NCBI GenBank assembly: GCA_011523505.1
Contig: WTGP01000008.1
Span: 244,629 to 308,628 of the forward strand
Direction: 5' to 3'
Length of the DNA stretch: 64,000 nt
Origin: Gammaproteobacteria bacterium
Lineage (GTDB): Bacteria > Pseudomonadota > Gammaproteobacteria > Steroidobacterales > Foliamicaceae
Part shown: positions 29,339-40,220 of the stretch, one piece after another
Position numbering within the stretch: the first letter of the stretch is position 1
Layout: each line of letters opens with the position of its first letter
The notes under the pieces: model-generated
What the model was told of the DNA's origin: nothing
The model's input: only the letters and a program-made list of their open reading frames with translations
Database searches by the model: none
Made by a program: the position numbers and the translations under genes

Positions 29339-30184
29339 ATGATCAATCGCGCTGCCGCGGCATTCGCCCTTGCCGCCCTCGTCTGGCAGCTGCCGGCTTC
29401 GCCCGCCGGCGCGCAGGAGAGCCTGACCCGCGAGGCGCTGGCCGGGGCCGACTACGTGCGGGGCCGGCTGGCCTTTCAGCAGCGCTGCAGCGCCTGCCAC
29501 ACGCTCGCCGAGGGCGCCCTGCACCTGGCGGGTCCCAACCTGTGGGAGGTCATCGGCCGGACCGCCGGCTCCCGGGAGGAATTCACCTATTCCGAAACGC
29601 TCAGGGAGGCCGATTTCGCCTGGACGCCGGACCGCGTGGACGAATGGCTTGCCAACCCCGACAGCTATCTGCCGGGCAACACGATGCTGATTCCCGAACC
29701 GGTGCCCGAACGTGACCGCCTCCCGATGATCTCGTTCATGATGATGGAAACGGGCGGCGCCGACTGGCCGCGTCCCGAAATTGACATCGCCGCGCTCGAA
29801 ACACCCAGGGGCGAATCGCCCGCCGAGCGCTTTCCGAGCTTCTGGAACCATCTGATGCACAACACCACCCGTTACCGCTGGGTGGACGACGAGCAGGAAT
29901 TCGAGTTCGACGCCTACTACAACAAGGACGGCTCGGTCAGCTCCAGCATGGAAGGCGTGGACGGTTTCTGGCACATCAATGAACGCGATTTCTTCTGCTA
30001 CGCCCTGCAGGGGCTGCCGATAAGGCCGAACTACTTCGTCCAGTGCTTCCCGGTGGCGGCCATGGCCATACCGCGCTTCTCCGAGCAGTTGTGGCAATCG
30101 CCGATGTACGGCGGAGCGGTGCTCTACGGGGGCATTCTTCCCGGCCGGCCCACGGACGACGCGGAGACAGCCGCGCCCGAGTAA
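29339..30184 (+). CDS. Cytochrome c domain protein with an additional C-terminal domain of unknown function
   Basis: Signal peptide; CSACH heme motif; GPNLWEVIGRTAG; GNTM ligand region; ~110-aa C-terminal extension. Confidence 0.82.
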   Translation: MINRAAAAFALAALVWQLPASPAGAQESLTREALAGADYVRGRLAFQQRCSACHTLAEGALHLAGPNLWEVIGRTAGSREEFTYSETLREADFAWTPDRVDEWLANPDSYLPGNTMLIPEPVPERDRLPMISFMMMETGGADWPRPEIDIAALETPRGESPAERFPSFWNHLMHNTTRYRWVDDEQEFEFDAYYNKDGSVSSSMEGVDGFWHINERDFFCYALQGLPIRPNYFVQCFPVAAMAIPRFSEQLWQSPMYGGAVLYGGILPGRPTDDAETAAPE

Positions 30185-30215
30185 GCGCGCGGCCCCGAAA
30201 CAAGAAGGAGACAAC

Positions 30216-31562
30216 ATGCTCAAGCGCATACTCAGAGGACTTGCCAGGACCGGCAAGTGGACGCTGATGGTCATCGCCGTAATCGGCGTGCTGGTCTATC
30301 TGCCTTCGCGGCTCGGCTGGTACGGCATCTACGCCAAGCGCTACGTCATCTCGCTGTCCGGCAATCCCATGAGCCCCGCACGCGCCTGGTACGACCCGCA
30401 GGAACTGGTGACCGGCAGCGACTACATGCCGCTGGAAGCCTGGCCGGAGGAGGAAAACCCGATCGATCCGGCCGTATACCAGGAAGCCGCCTCGTGGGCC
30501 GAGCAGCAAAGAAGCGATTCGCTGGTGGTGCTCTACAAGGGACGGCTGGCGCATGCCAGTTATTTCAACGACCAGGCCCCCGAGTCGGAGTTCAGCACCC
30601 ACTCGCTCACCAAGGTCCTGACCTCGATTCTCGTGGGTCACGCCATCGCCGACGGCCACATGGAGTCGGTCGATCAGCCGGCCGCGGATTTTCTCCCTGA
30701 ATGGGACACGGACGAACGCCGCGGCATTACCGTTCGGGACCTCCTGAACATGGCCGGGGGCCTTGAGGAGACGTTCGCCTTCTATCCGGGATCGGCGCGG
30801 CTGGCGCGCACGATGGGGACCGACATCGTTACCGCCAACCTCGACGTCGGCATCTACGCGCCCCCGGGAACGGCGTTCTCGCACGCCAATCCCAACAGCC
30901 AGGTGGCGGGAATCGTGGTGGAGCGCGCTACGGCCAAGCGTTTCGCCGACTACCTGTCCGAGAAGCTTTGGTCGCCGCTGGGGCTGCGCGACGGCTGGCT
31001 GCTCCTCGACCGCGAGGACGGCATGGTGCACACCGACTGCTGCATGTGGACCGCGATCGAGGACTGGGCGCGCATCGGACAGGCGCTGATGCAGAACGGC
31101 TGCTACGCGGGCCAGCAGGTCATTCCGGCCGGCTGGGTGGACGAGATGACCACCCCGTCGGCGGCCAACGAGAACTACGGGATGCAGCTATGGCTGGGAA
31201 CGTCCCATGAGCCCCTGCGCAAGTACGATCCGAGCATCGAGTTCATGGGCAATGTGCATTCGGAGCCGTTCGCGGCCGATGACGTGTTCTTCCTCGACGG
31301 CGCGGGCGACCAGCGGCTTTACATGATCCCGTCGCGGGAACTCGTGATCCTGCGCACCGGCAAGGACGGTCCTGAGTGGGACGACTCGCTGCTCCCCAAC
31401 TGGTTCACGCGGGCCGTGGATTCGATCAGCGGCCAGCCGGCGGAAACGCTCCCGACGCGCGCCGACCTGAACGCCGCCTGCCTCGGCTCAGGACAGGTCG
31501 TGGCCGACGCACAGCACCGTGCATCCGCCGTCGGTGGCGGGCTTGCGCGGCATGCGGAGTGA
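30216..31562 (+). CDS. Serine hydrolase, membrane-anchored
   Basis: N-terminal TM; SLTK (SxxK), FSHANPNSQVAGIVVERATAK; AAGGAG SD before ATG. Confidence 0.86.
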   Translation: MLKRILRGLARTGKWTLMVIAVIGVLVYLPSRLGWYGIYAKRYVISLSGNPMSPARAWYDPQELVTGSDYMPLEAWPEEENPIDPAVYQEAASWAEQQRSDSLVVLYKGRLAHASYFNDQAPESEFSTHSLTKVLTSILVGHAIADGHMESVDQPAADFLPEWDTDERRGITVRDLLNMAGGLEETFAFYPGSARLARTMGTDIVTANLDVGIYAPPGTAFSHANPNSQVAGIVVERATAKRFADYLSEKLWSPLGLRDGWLLLDREDGMVHTDCCMWTAIEDWARIGQALMQNGCYAGQQVIPAGWVDEMTTPSAANENYGMQLWLGTSHEPLRKYDPSIEFMGNVHSEPFAADDVFFLDGAGDQRLYMIPSRELVILRTGKDGPEWDDSLLPNWFTRAVDSISGQPAETLPTRADLNAACLGSGQVVADAQHRASAVGGGLARHAE

Positions 31563-32330
31563 AGCTCCGGTTCGCCACATCAGAAACGCCCCTTCCTGCA
31601 ACCCGATGTCGCGTCGCGCTCCGTTCTCCGCAACCTGAACTCCCAGGTCGCCGGAAATGACGAACAGCCAGGGCGCTGGGTCGTCCCCGGAGACAGCCAG
31701 TCCATCTCGTGGCGCGTTCCAGTCGGCGGGGATGTGCACGAGACTGACCGCCCCGGAATTTTCATGGGCGTCGGCGAGTGATTTGACTTTCCAGCCCGGC
31801 ACGACGGAATGCTGGCGCCAGGCAACCTCGCCGGTATCGAAAAGGCGGGCATCGCCAAATTCGGGAAAATCAATGTCGAAACTGTCGTCGAAAGGGATAT
31901 CAACCGATTCGACGGGCGCTTCCGGTTCGGCCACGCCCGTGCCCGGACCCGTGTTCCAGTAAAGGAGCACGCACCCGGTCTCGGACAGCGGTTCGGGCAT
32001 CAGCCCGTGAATGGTCTTCGGCGGCCGGTCCATGAACAGATGGCGGCGAAACACAATCATGTCGCCTTCAAGGTCTTCGGCCTCGCTGAACTCCCAGTGA
32101 GGAAAGTCGCCGTACAAGGTGTAGGCCCGTTCCGTTACCGTGTTGTGGTAATGGCGGTGCGGTAGTTCAAGCACGTCGGGAATGCAGCCAGGTGGCACGT
32201 AGTCGATTCGAATCTCGGATCCCTTCGAGTCGTCATGGACCAGGAGCCGGCGTTTGAAGCCGGGAATCCACGGATTGTCCTCCCAGGGCATGACATTCGT
32301 ATCCAGGTAGGTGAGAGCTTTCGTAGCCAA
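31488..32330 (-). CDS. Cupin-like domain protein
   Basis: Repeated beta-rich pattern with PHRHYHNTVTERAYTLYGDFPHWEF; TTG start at 32330 with GGAGG 8 nt upstream. Confidence 0.6.
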   Translation of the reverse strand: MATKALTYLDTNVMPWEDNPWIPGFKRRLLVHDDSKGSEIRIDYVPPGCIPDVLELPHRHYHNTVTERAYTLYGDFPHWEFSEAEDLEGDMIVFRRHLFMDRPPKTIHGLMPEPLSETGCVLLYWNTGPGTGVAEPEAPVESVDIPFDDSFDIDFPEFGDARLFDTGEVAWRQHSVVPGWKVKSLADAHENSGAVSLVHIPADWNAPRDGLAVSGDDPAPWLFVISGDLGVQVAENGARRDIGLQEGAFLMWRTGASLRMPRKPATDGGCTVLCVGHDLS

Positions 32331-32350
32331 TTGCTTTTCCTCCGTTGCGT

Positions 32351-33691
32351 TCAGACAACGCCGTAGGCCAGCATGGCCTCGGCGACCTTCGTATAGCCGC
32401 CGATATTGGCGCCCCGGCAGTAGTTGATGAAGCCGGACTCTTCGCCATGGCGAACGCACTGTTCGTGAATGTGGCGAATGATGTCGTGAAGCTTCGTGTT
32501 CACCTCCCCACGGGTCCAGCTGAACCGCTGGCTGTTCTGGCTCATCTCCAGGCCCGAAACGGCGACGCCGCCCGCGTTGGCGGCCTTTCCCGGCATGTGG
32601 GGCACGCGCGCCTCCGCCAGGAATTTCATGGCTGCCGGCGTGCTGGGCATGTTCGCGCCCTCGGCGATCGCCCGGCACCCGCCCTCGACCAGGCTGCGCG
32701 CGTCCGGCTCGTCGAGCTCATTCTGCGTGGCGCAGGGATAGGCCAGGTCGCAGGGCACTGCCCAGGGGCGCTCCCCGGCATGGAAATCGCAGCCGAATTC
32801 CTTTGCATACTCCTCGATTCGGCCGCGGCGCGACAGCTTCAGGTCGTAAACCCAGGCGAACTTGTCCGCGTCGATGCCGGCCGGGTCATGCACGAACCCG
32901 GACGAGTCGGAGAGCGTAACGACCTTCGCGCCCATGTGCATCAGCCGCTGGCAGCAATGAAGGGCCACGTTTCCTGAACCCGATACGACGCAGGTCCTGC
33001 CGTCCAGGTCCTCGTTCTTCAGCGCCAGCATCTCCTCCATCATGTAAACCACGCCGTAGCCGGTGGCTTCCGGGCGCATGTAGGAGCCGCCGAACTCGAG
33101 CGCCTTGCCGGTAAGCACGGCTTCGAAAGCGTTCTGGAGGCGCTTGTACTGGCCGAACAGGTAGCCGATTTCCCGATCGCCGACTCCGATGTCGCCCGCC
33201 GGCACGTCGGTGTTGGGGCCGATATGCCGGTGCAGCTCGGTCATGAAAGCCTGGCAGAACCGCATGATCTCGGCATCGGAGCGGCCCTTGGGATCGAAAT
33301 CGGAGCCACCCTTGGCGCCGCCGATGGGGAGGCCGGTCAGGCTGTTCTTGAAGGTCTGTTCGAAAGCGAGGAACTTGAGGATGCTCTGGTTGACCGACGG
33401 ATGGAAGCGCAGGCCGCCCTTGTAGGGCCCGATCGCATTGTTCCACTGGACGCGGTAGCCGCGGTTGATATGGATCCGGCGCCGGTCCGTTTCCCAGCAG
33501 ACGCGGAACGAAACGACCCGGTCCGGCTCCGCGAGCCGCTCGAATATTCGCGCCTCGCGGAACACGGGGTTCTTCGCCTCGAAGGGAATGATGTCGGTGG
33601 CGACTTCCCGGACCGCCTGGTGAAACTCCGTCTCGCCCGGGTTCCGCCGCACGACGCCGGCCATGAACGATTCCAGCGAGAACTCCGTCAT
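32351..33691 (-). CDS. gdhA: NADP-specific glutamate dehydrogenase
   Basis: GPYKGGLRFHPSVNQSILKFLAFEQTFKNSLTGLPIGGAKGGSDFDPKGRSDAEIMRFCQAFM. Confidence 0.95.
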   Translation of the reverse strand: MTEFSLESFMAGVVRRNPGETEFHQAVREVATDIIPFEAKNPVFREARIFERLAEPDRVVSFRVCWETDRRRIHINRGYRVQWNNAIGPYKGGLRFHPSVNQSILKFLAFEQTFKNSLTGLPIGGAKGGSDFDPKGRSDAEIMRFCQAFMTELHRHIGPNTDVPAGDIGVGDREIGYLFGQYKRLQNAFEAVLTGKALEFGGSYMRPEATGYGVVYMMEEMLALKNEDLDGRTCVVSGSGNVALHCCQRLMHMGAKVVTLSDSSGFVHDPAGIDADKFAWVYDLKLSRRGRIEEYAKEFGCDFHAGERPWAVPCDLAYPCATQNELDEPDARSLVEGGCRAIAEGANMPSTPAAMKFLAEARVPHMPGKAANAGGVAVSGLEMSQNSQRFSWTRGEVNTKLHDIIRHIHEQCVRHGEESGFINYCRGANIGGYTKVAEAMLAYGVV

Positions 33692-33697
33692 CGTCCC

Positions 33698-34864
33698 CTA
33701 CTCTAACGCGTCGGCGAGCCCGAGCAGACTGTCGACGTTGTGGCCCGGGCGATGTTCGTGCACCGAGGGCAGCAGCGCACGCACGCCGCGGGCGCGCGGT
33801 TCGAAGTCCTTGTAGCCCAGCAGCGGGTTCAGCCATACCAGGCGCTTGCAGGAACGGCGCAGGCGCGCCGCCTCGAAGCGCAGTTCCTCCACGTAGGCCC
33901 GCTCCAGGCCGTCGCTGAACAGCAGCACCATGCCGGGCCGGGCCAGCACCCGGCGCGACCATTGCCGGTTGAACTGGCCCAGGGCCGACGCGATGCGCGT
34001 GCCTCCCTCCCAGTCGGGAGCGGCCCTGAGCGCCGCGGCTGTCGCCACGTCCGCGTCCCGCCCCCGCAGTTCGCGGGTCACGCGGGTCAGGCGGGTGGCG
34101 AAAACGAATGCCTCGACGTTGCGGCGGGCGCTGCACAGCGCGTGGGCGAAATGGATCGCCATGCGCGCATAGGTGGTCATGGAGCCCGAGACGTCGAACA
34201 GCAGCACCAGCGACATGGGTTCGGCGCGGCGCGCCTTGCGCTTCAGCCGCACCAGCTCGCCGCCCGATGCCAGGCCCGCCCGCAGCGTGGCCTGCAGGTC
34301 GATCCGCGGTCCGTGCGCGGCGGCCTTGTAGCGCCGGCCGATGCGTTTCGGGCAGAGCACGCCGCGGCGCAGCAGTTCCCGGGCCTGAGCCTGTTCCTCC
34401 GGCGTCATCTGCGCGAAGTCCGTGGACGCAAGCCGCTCCTGCGGCGAATAGCCGACGCCGGCAACGGCCCGCTCGGCGCCGGGCGCGGCGATCAGGTTGG
34501 ATGCGCTGTCCATGGCCCGCAGCATCCGCAGCGCGCCGGGCGGAGGCTTGGCCTCGCCCATGGAACGCAGGCCCAGTTCCTGCAGGTCCCCGAGCCTTGC
34601 AAACGCCGCGGCGTTGCCGAAGAACATCGCAAACGCGCAGTCGAAAAGCACGCCCTCGGCCGGACCGGCGGTCAGGACCGAACGCAGCGCGGCGGAAAAC
34701 TCGGCGCGATTGCCGATGTCGACGCGCCTGGCGGCCTGCAGCGCCAGCGCGCTCCGGCCCACGCCCAGCGGCAGCCCCGCCGCCCGCAGCGTGCGCACAA
34801 AGCTGACGATGCGCTCGGAGAGGCCCGGGACGCCCTCCCCCCGGGGGTCAGGCAGAGGCGGCAA
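33698..34864 (-). CDS. CoxE-like VWA domain protein
   Basis: LVLLFDVSGSMTTYARMAIHFAHAL; adjacent to MoxR-like ATPase and cox genes. Confidence 0.87.
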   Translation of the reverse strand: MPPLPDPRGEGVPGLSERIVSFVRTLRAAGLPLGVGRSALALQAARRVDIGNRAEFSAALRSVLTAGPAEGVLFDCAFAMFFGNAAAFARLGDLQELGLRSMGEAKPPPGALRMLRAMDSASNLIAAPGAERAVAGVGYSPQERLASTDFAQMTPEEQAQARELLRRGVLCPKRIGRRYKAAAHGPRIDLQATLRAGLASGGELVRLKRKARRAEPMSLVLLFDVSGSMTTYARMAIHFAHALCSARRNVEAFVFATRLTRVTRELRGRDADVATAAALRAAPDWEGGTRIASALGQFNRQWSRRVLARPGMVLLFSDGLERAYVEELRFEAARLRRSCKRLVWLNPLLGYKDFEPRARGVRALLPSVHEHRPGHNVDSLLGLADALE

Positions 34865-35735
34865 GGAGGCGATCGACGACCGACTCGTCGACCTGCTCCA
34901 GGTCTTCCTGGTACTTGAGCAGGGCGCCTAGGGTCTCAGAGACGGCGTGCGTGTCCACTTCGCGGGCGCCCATGGCCATCAGCGATTCGGCCCAGTCCAG
35001 CGTCTCCGACACGCCCGGCGACTTGAACAGGCCTTCCTTGCGCAGGCCCTGGACGAAACCGACCACCTTTGCGCGCAGGACTTCGGGCAGTTGCGGCACG
35101 CGGGCCTTGAGGATGCGTTCCTCGGCGGCTTGCGTCGGGTAGTCCACCCAGCAGTAGAGGCAGCGGCGCTTGAGCGCGTCGTGCACCTCGCGGGTGCGGT
35201 TGGACGTCAGCACGACGACCGGCGCCTCGGGCGCCCGGACCTCTCCCAGTTCCGGAATGCTCATCCGGAAATCGGACAGGAATTCAAGGAGATAAGCTTC
35301 AAACGGCTCGTCGGCCCGGTCCAGTTCGTCCACCAGCAGCACCGGCGGTCCCTCGGGACGGGGCGAAAGCGCCTCGAGCAGCGGGCGTTCGATCAGGAAT
35401 TCGCGGGAATAGAGGTCCTGCGCCATCTCGTCCACGCGCTTCTCGGCCTCCGCCAGGCGAATGGCGAGGATCTGGCGCGCATGGTTCCACTCGTACGCCG
35501 CCCCGGCCAGGTCCAGGCCCTCATGGCACTGCAGTCGGATGAGCCGGCGGCCCAGCGCCGCGGCCAGCGCGACGCCCAGTTCGGTCTTGCCGACGCCGGC
35601 CTCGCCCTCCAGGAACAGCGGGCGCCTGAGGCTGAGGGCCAGGAAGACGGCGGTGCTCAGGCGGTCGCCGGCGATGTAGTCCTGCCCCTCGAGCAGGCCG
35701 CGAACCTGCTCCACGGAGTCCGGTATTGCGGTCAA
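34848..35735 (-). CDS. MoxR/CoxD-like AAA+ ATPase
   Basis: FLEGEAGVGKTELGVALA Walker A, PPVLLVDELDRAD Walker B; start uncertain (TTG 35735 or CTG 35744). Confidence 0.85.
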   Translation of the reverse strand: MTAIPDSVEQVRGLLEGQDYIAGDRLSTAVFLALSLRRPLFLEGEAGVGKTELGVALAAALGRRLIRLQCHEGLDLAGAAYEWNHARQILAIRLAEAEKRVDEMAQDLYSREFLIERPLLEALSPRPEGPPVLLVDELDRADEPFEAYLLEFLSDFRMSIPELGEVRAPEAPVVVLTSNRTREVHDALKRRCLYCWVDYPTQAAEERILKARVPQLPEVLRAKVVGFVQGLRKEGLFKSPGVSETLDWAESLMAMGAREVDTHAVSETLGALLKYQEDLEQVDESVVDRLLAASA

Positions 35736-35740
35736 ACCTG

Positions 35741-36538
35741 TCAGTCGAGGGCCATCGTGACGGCGCGGCGGGCCATGACGCCCACCAGGTGCGCGCGGTA
35801 GTCGGCGCCGGCATGCATGTCGTCGTTCAGGTTCGCCGCCGAAGCCGTCAGCCCGTCCAGTGCAAGCTCGGAGAAGTCGGTGTCCAGCGCGTCTTCGAAT
35901 TCGGCCAGCCGGTACACCGAAGCGCCTGCGCCGGTCACGGCCACCCGAACGCCCGTCTTGAACTGCGCCACGCAAACGCCCACCAGCGCGTAGCGCGTGG
36001 CCGGGTTGGGGAATTTCGCGTAGCCCGCCCGCTGCGGTATCGGGAACAGGACCTGCGTGACCATCTCGCCGCGCCCCAGGGCCGTCTCGAACATCCCGGT
36101 AAAGAAGTCGTCCGCGGAAATCTTGCGCTTGTTGGTGAAAATGGTCGCGCCCAGGCCCAGGGCCACCGCCGGATAGTCGGCCGCCGGGTCGTTGTTGGCC
36201 AGCGAACCGCCCAGCGTGCCGCGATTGCGCACCTGCGGATCGCCGATCGACTCGGCGGCATGCGGCACGACCGGAACCGCGGCCCGCAATTCCACGTTGC
36301 CGGCGACTTCCGCGTGCGTGGTGGTGGCGCCGATATGGGCCCCCTTGCGGGTCAGCTTGACGCCCCTGAGTTCGTCGATCCCGGCCAGGTCGATCAGTTC
36401 ACCGGGTTCGTTCAGGCGCATCTTGAGCGCCGGCAGCAGGGTCATTCCGCCCGCCAGCAGCATGGCGTTCCCGTTCGCGCCGAGGCGCTTGGCCGCGTCG
36501 CGCACCGACCCGGCGCGGTAGTAATTGAATTCGCGCAT
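35741..36538 (-). CDS. Molybdenum hydroxylase FAD-binding (CoxM-like) subunit
   Basis: FNYYRAGSVRDAAKRLG, LLAGGMTLLPALKMRL, IRNRGTLGGSLANNDPAADYPA. Confidence 0.92.
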   Translation of the reverse strand: MREFNYYRAGSVRDAAKRLGANGNAMLLAGGMTLLPALKMRLNEPGELIDLAGIDELRGVKLTRKGAHIGATTTHAEVAGNVELRAAVPVVPHAAESIGDPQVRNRGTLGGSLANNDPAADYPAVALGLGATIFTNKRKISADDFFTGMFETALGRGEMVTQVLFPIPQRAGYAKFPNPATRYALVGVCVAQFKTGVRVAVTGAGASVYRLAEFEDALDTDFSELALDGLTASAANLNDDMHAGADYRAHLVGVMARRAVTMALD

Positions 36539-36565
36539 TGCTCTGTTCTCCTCTACTCGCCGGTC

Positions 36566-38958
36566 TCAGTCGCCGGACCGGGCGACCTGAATCGCCTGCC
36601 AAACGGCTTGCGGCGTGGCCGGCATGTCGATGTGCGTAACGCCCAGCGGGCGCAGCGCATCCAGAACGGCGTTGATGACCGCCGGCGGCGCGCCGATCGC
36701 GCCGGCCTCCCCGCAGCCCTTGACTCCCAGCGGGTTGAAGGGTGTGGGCGTGCAGCGCGTGGCCACGACGAAATTCGGCAGGTCGTCCGCCCGCGGCATG
36801 CAGTAATCCATGTACGAACCGCTCAGCAGCTGGCCTTCGGGCGTGTACAGGCAGTGCTCCAGCAGCGCCTGTCCTATGCCCTGCGCCAGCCCGCCGTGCA
36901 CCTGCCCTTCAACCACCATGGGATTGATGATGTTGCCGAAATCGTCGGCGGCAACGAAATCGCACAACTCGACCTCGCCCGTTTGCCGGTCCACCTCGAC
37001 CTCGCAGATGTAGCAGCCCGACGGGAAGGTGAAATTCTCCGGATCGAAGAACGCGGTCTCCTCCAGTCCCGGCTCCAGTTCCTGCAACGGATAGTTGTGC
37101 GGAACGTAGGCCGCCAGCGCAACGTCCCCGAAGGACACCGCGCGATCGGTGCCGGCCACCCGGAACTGCCCGTCCGTGAACTCGATGTCGGCCGCCTCGG
37201 CCTCGAGCAGATGCGCGGCGATCTTGCGTCCCTTCTCCTCCACCTTGTCGAGTGCCTTGTACAGGGCGGTTCCGCCGACGGCCAGGGAACGGGAACCGTA
37301 GGTGCCCATTCCGAACGGGATTTCGCCGGTATCGCCGTGGACGATTTCCACGTTGCCGAAATCGATGCCCAGCCGCTCGGCGACGATCTGCGCGAACGTG
37401 GTCTCGTGGCTCTGGCCGTGGCTGTGGGACCCGGTCAGGACCTGCACGCTGCCGGAAGGATGCACCCGGACGGTGGCGACCTCGTAAAGCCCGGCGCGCG
37501 CGCCCAGCTGCCCGGCGGCCTGCGACGGCGCGGCGCCGCAGGCTTCGATGTAGAAGCACATGCCGCGGCCGCGCAGCTTGCCGCGGGCCTGGCTGTCCCT
37601 GCGACGTTCGTCGAATCTTTCGTAGGCGTTCAGTTCCCTGGCCAGGTTCAGGCAGCCTTCGAAGTCGCCCGAGTCGTAGAGCTGCCCCACCGGCGACTGG
37701 TAGGGAAACTCGTCGGGCTGAATGAAATTGCGCCTGCGCAGCTCGGCCGGATCCATGCCGATCTGCACGGCGGCCTCGTCCACGGCCCGCTCCACCGCGT
37801 AACAGGCCTCCGGCCGCCCCGCGCCCCGGTAGGCGTCGGTGGGCGTGGTGTTGGTGAACACGCCCTTGACGGTCACGTAAATGTTGGGCGTCTTATAGAC
37901 TCCCGCCAGCAGCGGCGCATAGAACACGGTGGGAATGGCCGGCCCGAATGCCGACAGCCATCCGCCCAGGTTGGCGATGGTGTCCACCCGCATGCCGGTG
38001 AACCGCGCATCGGCGTCCAGCGCCAGCTCCACGCGGGTCACGTGGTCGCGCCCCTGCGCGTCGGCCAGGAACGACTCGCTGCGCTCGGCGGTCCACTTCA
38101 CCGGGACCCCCAGCCGCCGCGACGCCCAGCAAACGGTCAGTTCCTCGGCATAGTGATAGATCTTCGACCCGAAACCGCCGCCGACGTCCGGCGCCACCAC
38201 GCGCACCTTGTGTTCGGGCATCCTCAGCGTGGCCGTGCACAGCAGCAGGCGGTTGACGTGCGGGTTCTGGCTGGTGGTGTAGAGCGTGAGCTGGCCGGTG
38301 GCCGGATTGAAATCCGCCAGGCTGGCGCGCGGTTCCATCGCGTTCGGGACCAGGCGGTTGTTCACCAGTTCCAGCGACACGACGTGCGCGGCCTCCTGGA
38401 AGGCCTTGTCCGTGTTGCTCCTGGCGTCCGGCGCCATGGCCGCCGGCAGCCACTCCCAGTCGAAGCACATATTGCCGGGCGCGCCCTCATGGATCAGCGG
38501 CGCGCCTTCCTCCACCGCCGCCGTCGCGCTGGACACGGACTCGAGTTCCTCGTAGTCCACGTTCACCATCTCGGCCGCGTCCCGGGCCTGGTTCCGCGAT
38601 TCGGCCACGACCACCGCCACCGGGTTGCCCACGTAGCGCACCCGGTCGGTGGCCAGCGCCGGGTACTCGGGCTCGAAGGCGGGCGAGCCGTCCCGGCTGG
38701 TTATGCCCCAGGCCACGGGCAGCGGTCCGACGCCGTCGGCCTGCATGTCCGCTCCCGTCAACACCGCCGTTACGCCGGGCATCTTCAGCGCGTCCGCCGC
38801 GTCCACGCCGCGCACCTCGGCGTGCGGGTGGGGCGAGCGCACGAACCAGGCGTACTGCTGCGAGCGCAGGTTGATGTCGTCCACATACCGGCCCCGGCCG
38901 GTGATGAAGCGCCGGTCCTCGGTGCGTGGCGCCGAGACGCCGATTCCCATACCGCCGC

Positions 38959-38962
<4 letters not shown>
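36566..38962 (-). CDS. Molybdenum hydroxylase large (CoxL-like) molybdopterin-binding subunit, form II-like
   Basis: [60 protein letters not shown]. Confidence 0.93.
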
Positions 38963-39438
<476 letters not shown>

Positions 39439-39531
39439 TCCCGCCCCTCCTTAACTTGCGATTACCCTCATCCGGCTATCGCCGGACCCTGGCGTGCCTT
39501 CCGACCACACCGCTTCCGATAATAACGCCAA

Positions 39532-40125
39532 TCACCAAGTCAACAACAGGAAAACGGCCAGCGCCCCCAGGCCGAGCAGCACGGCCGGAACGGCCCAGCG
39601 CAATACCCGGTTCCGGAAGACCCGGCCCAGGGCCACCTGGAACCAGACTCCCGGCCGTCTCGCCCCCGCCGCGCCCACCGGCCGCTTGCCCTCCAGAACC
39701 TGCGCGAAGCGCTCGAAAAAGTTGGCCGCGATCTTTCGCGTAATGCCCGACAACAGGCGCGATCCGACCTGCGCCAGTTTTCCGCCCAGTTGCAGTTTCG
39801 CCACGTAGCTGAGCTTCGTTCCGCCCCGGCCGTCTTCCTCCAGGCGAATGTCGGCCTGGCCGCGGCCGAAGCCGACGGCCGCCCTGGCATTGCCCTCCAG
39901 GCGGTAGGAGTGCGGCGGATCCGGATCGGCTATCCGTATCTCGACATCGAATCCTGCGCTTACCGGGCCGATATCGGCCTGCATGGCGGCGCGGTAGTGA
40001 TCCTCGGAAACCCGTTCGAAGGACTTGCAGCCGGGCACGCAGGCCCCCAGCACATCGGGATCGATCAGCGCCGCCCACACGTCTTCGCGCGGGTGCGCCA
40101 GGCTTTGTTCTCCCCTGATCTCCAT
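39532..40125 (-). CDS. CoxG-like SRPBCC protein with C-terminal TM segment
   Basis: MEIRGEQSLAHPREDVWAALIDPDVLGACVPGCKSFE; C-terminal hydrophobic anchor. Confidence 0.85.
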   Translation of the reverse strand: MEIRGEQSLAHPREDVWAALIDPDVLGACVPGCKSFERVSEDHYRAAMQADIGPVSAGFDVEIRIADPDPPHSYRLEGNARAAVGFGRGQADIRLEEDGRGGTKLSYVAKLQLGGKLAQVGSRLLSGITRKIAANFFERFAQVLEGKRPVGAAGARRPGVWFQVALGRVFRNRVLRWAVPAVLLGLGALAVFLLLTW

Positions 40126-40220
40126 CGTTACGCACCGGAACCGGATTCGGGCGCTATCGTAACCGCAAGCACCCGCGCCGGTTGAGAAAATCAACGCGAG
40201 TGATTAGGATTTCGCCTCAA

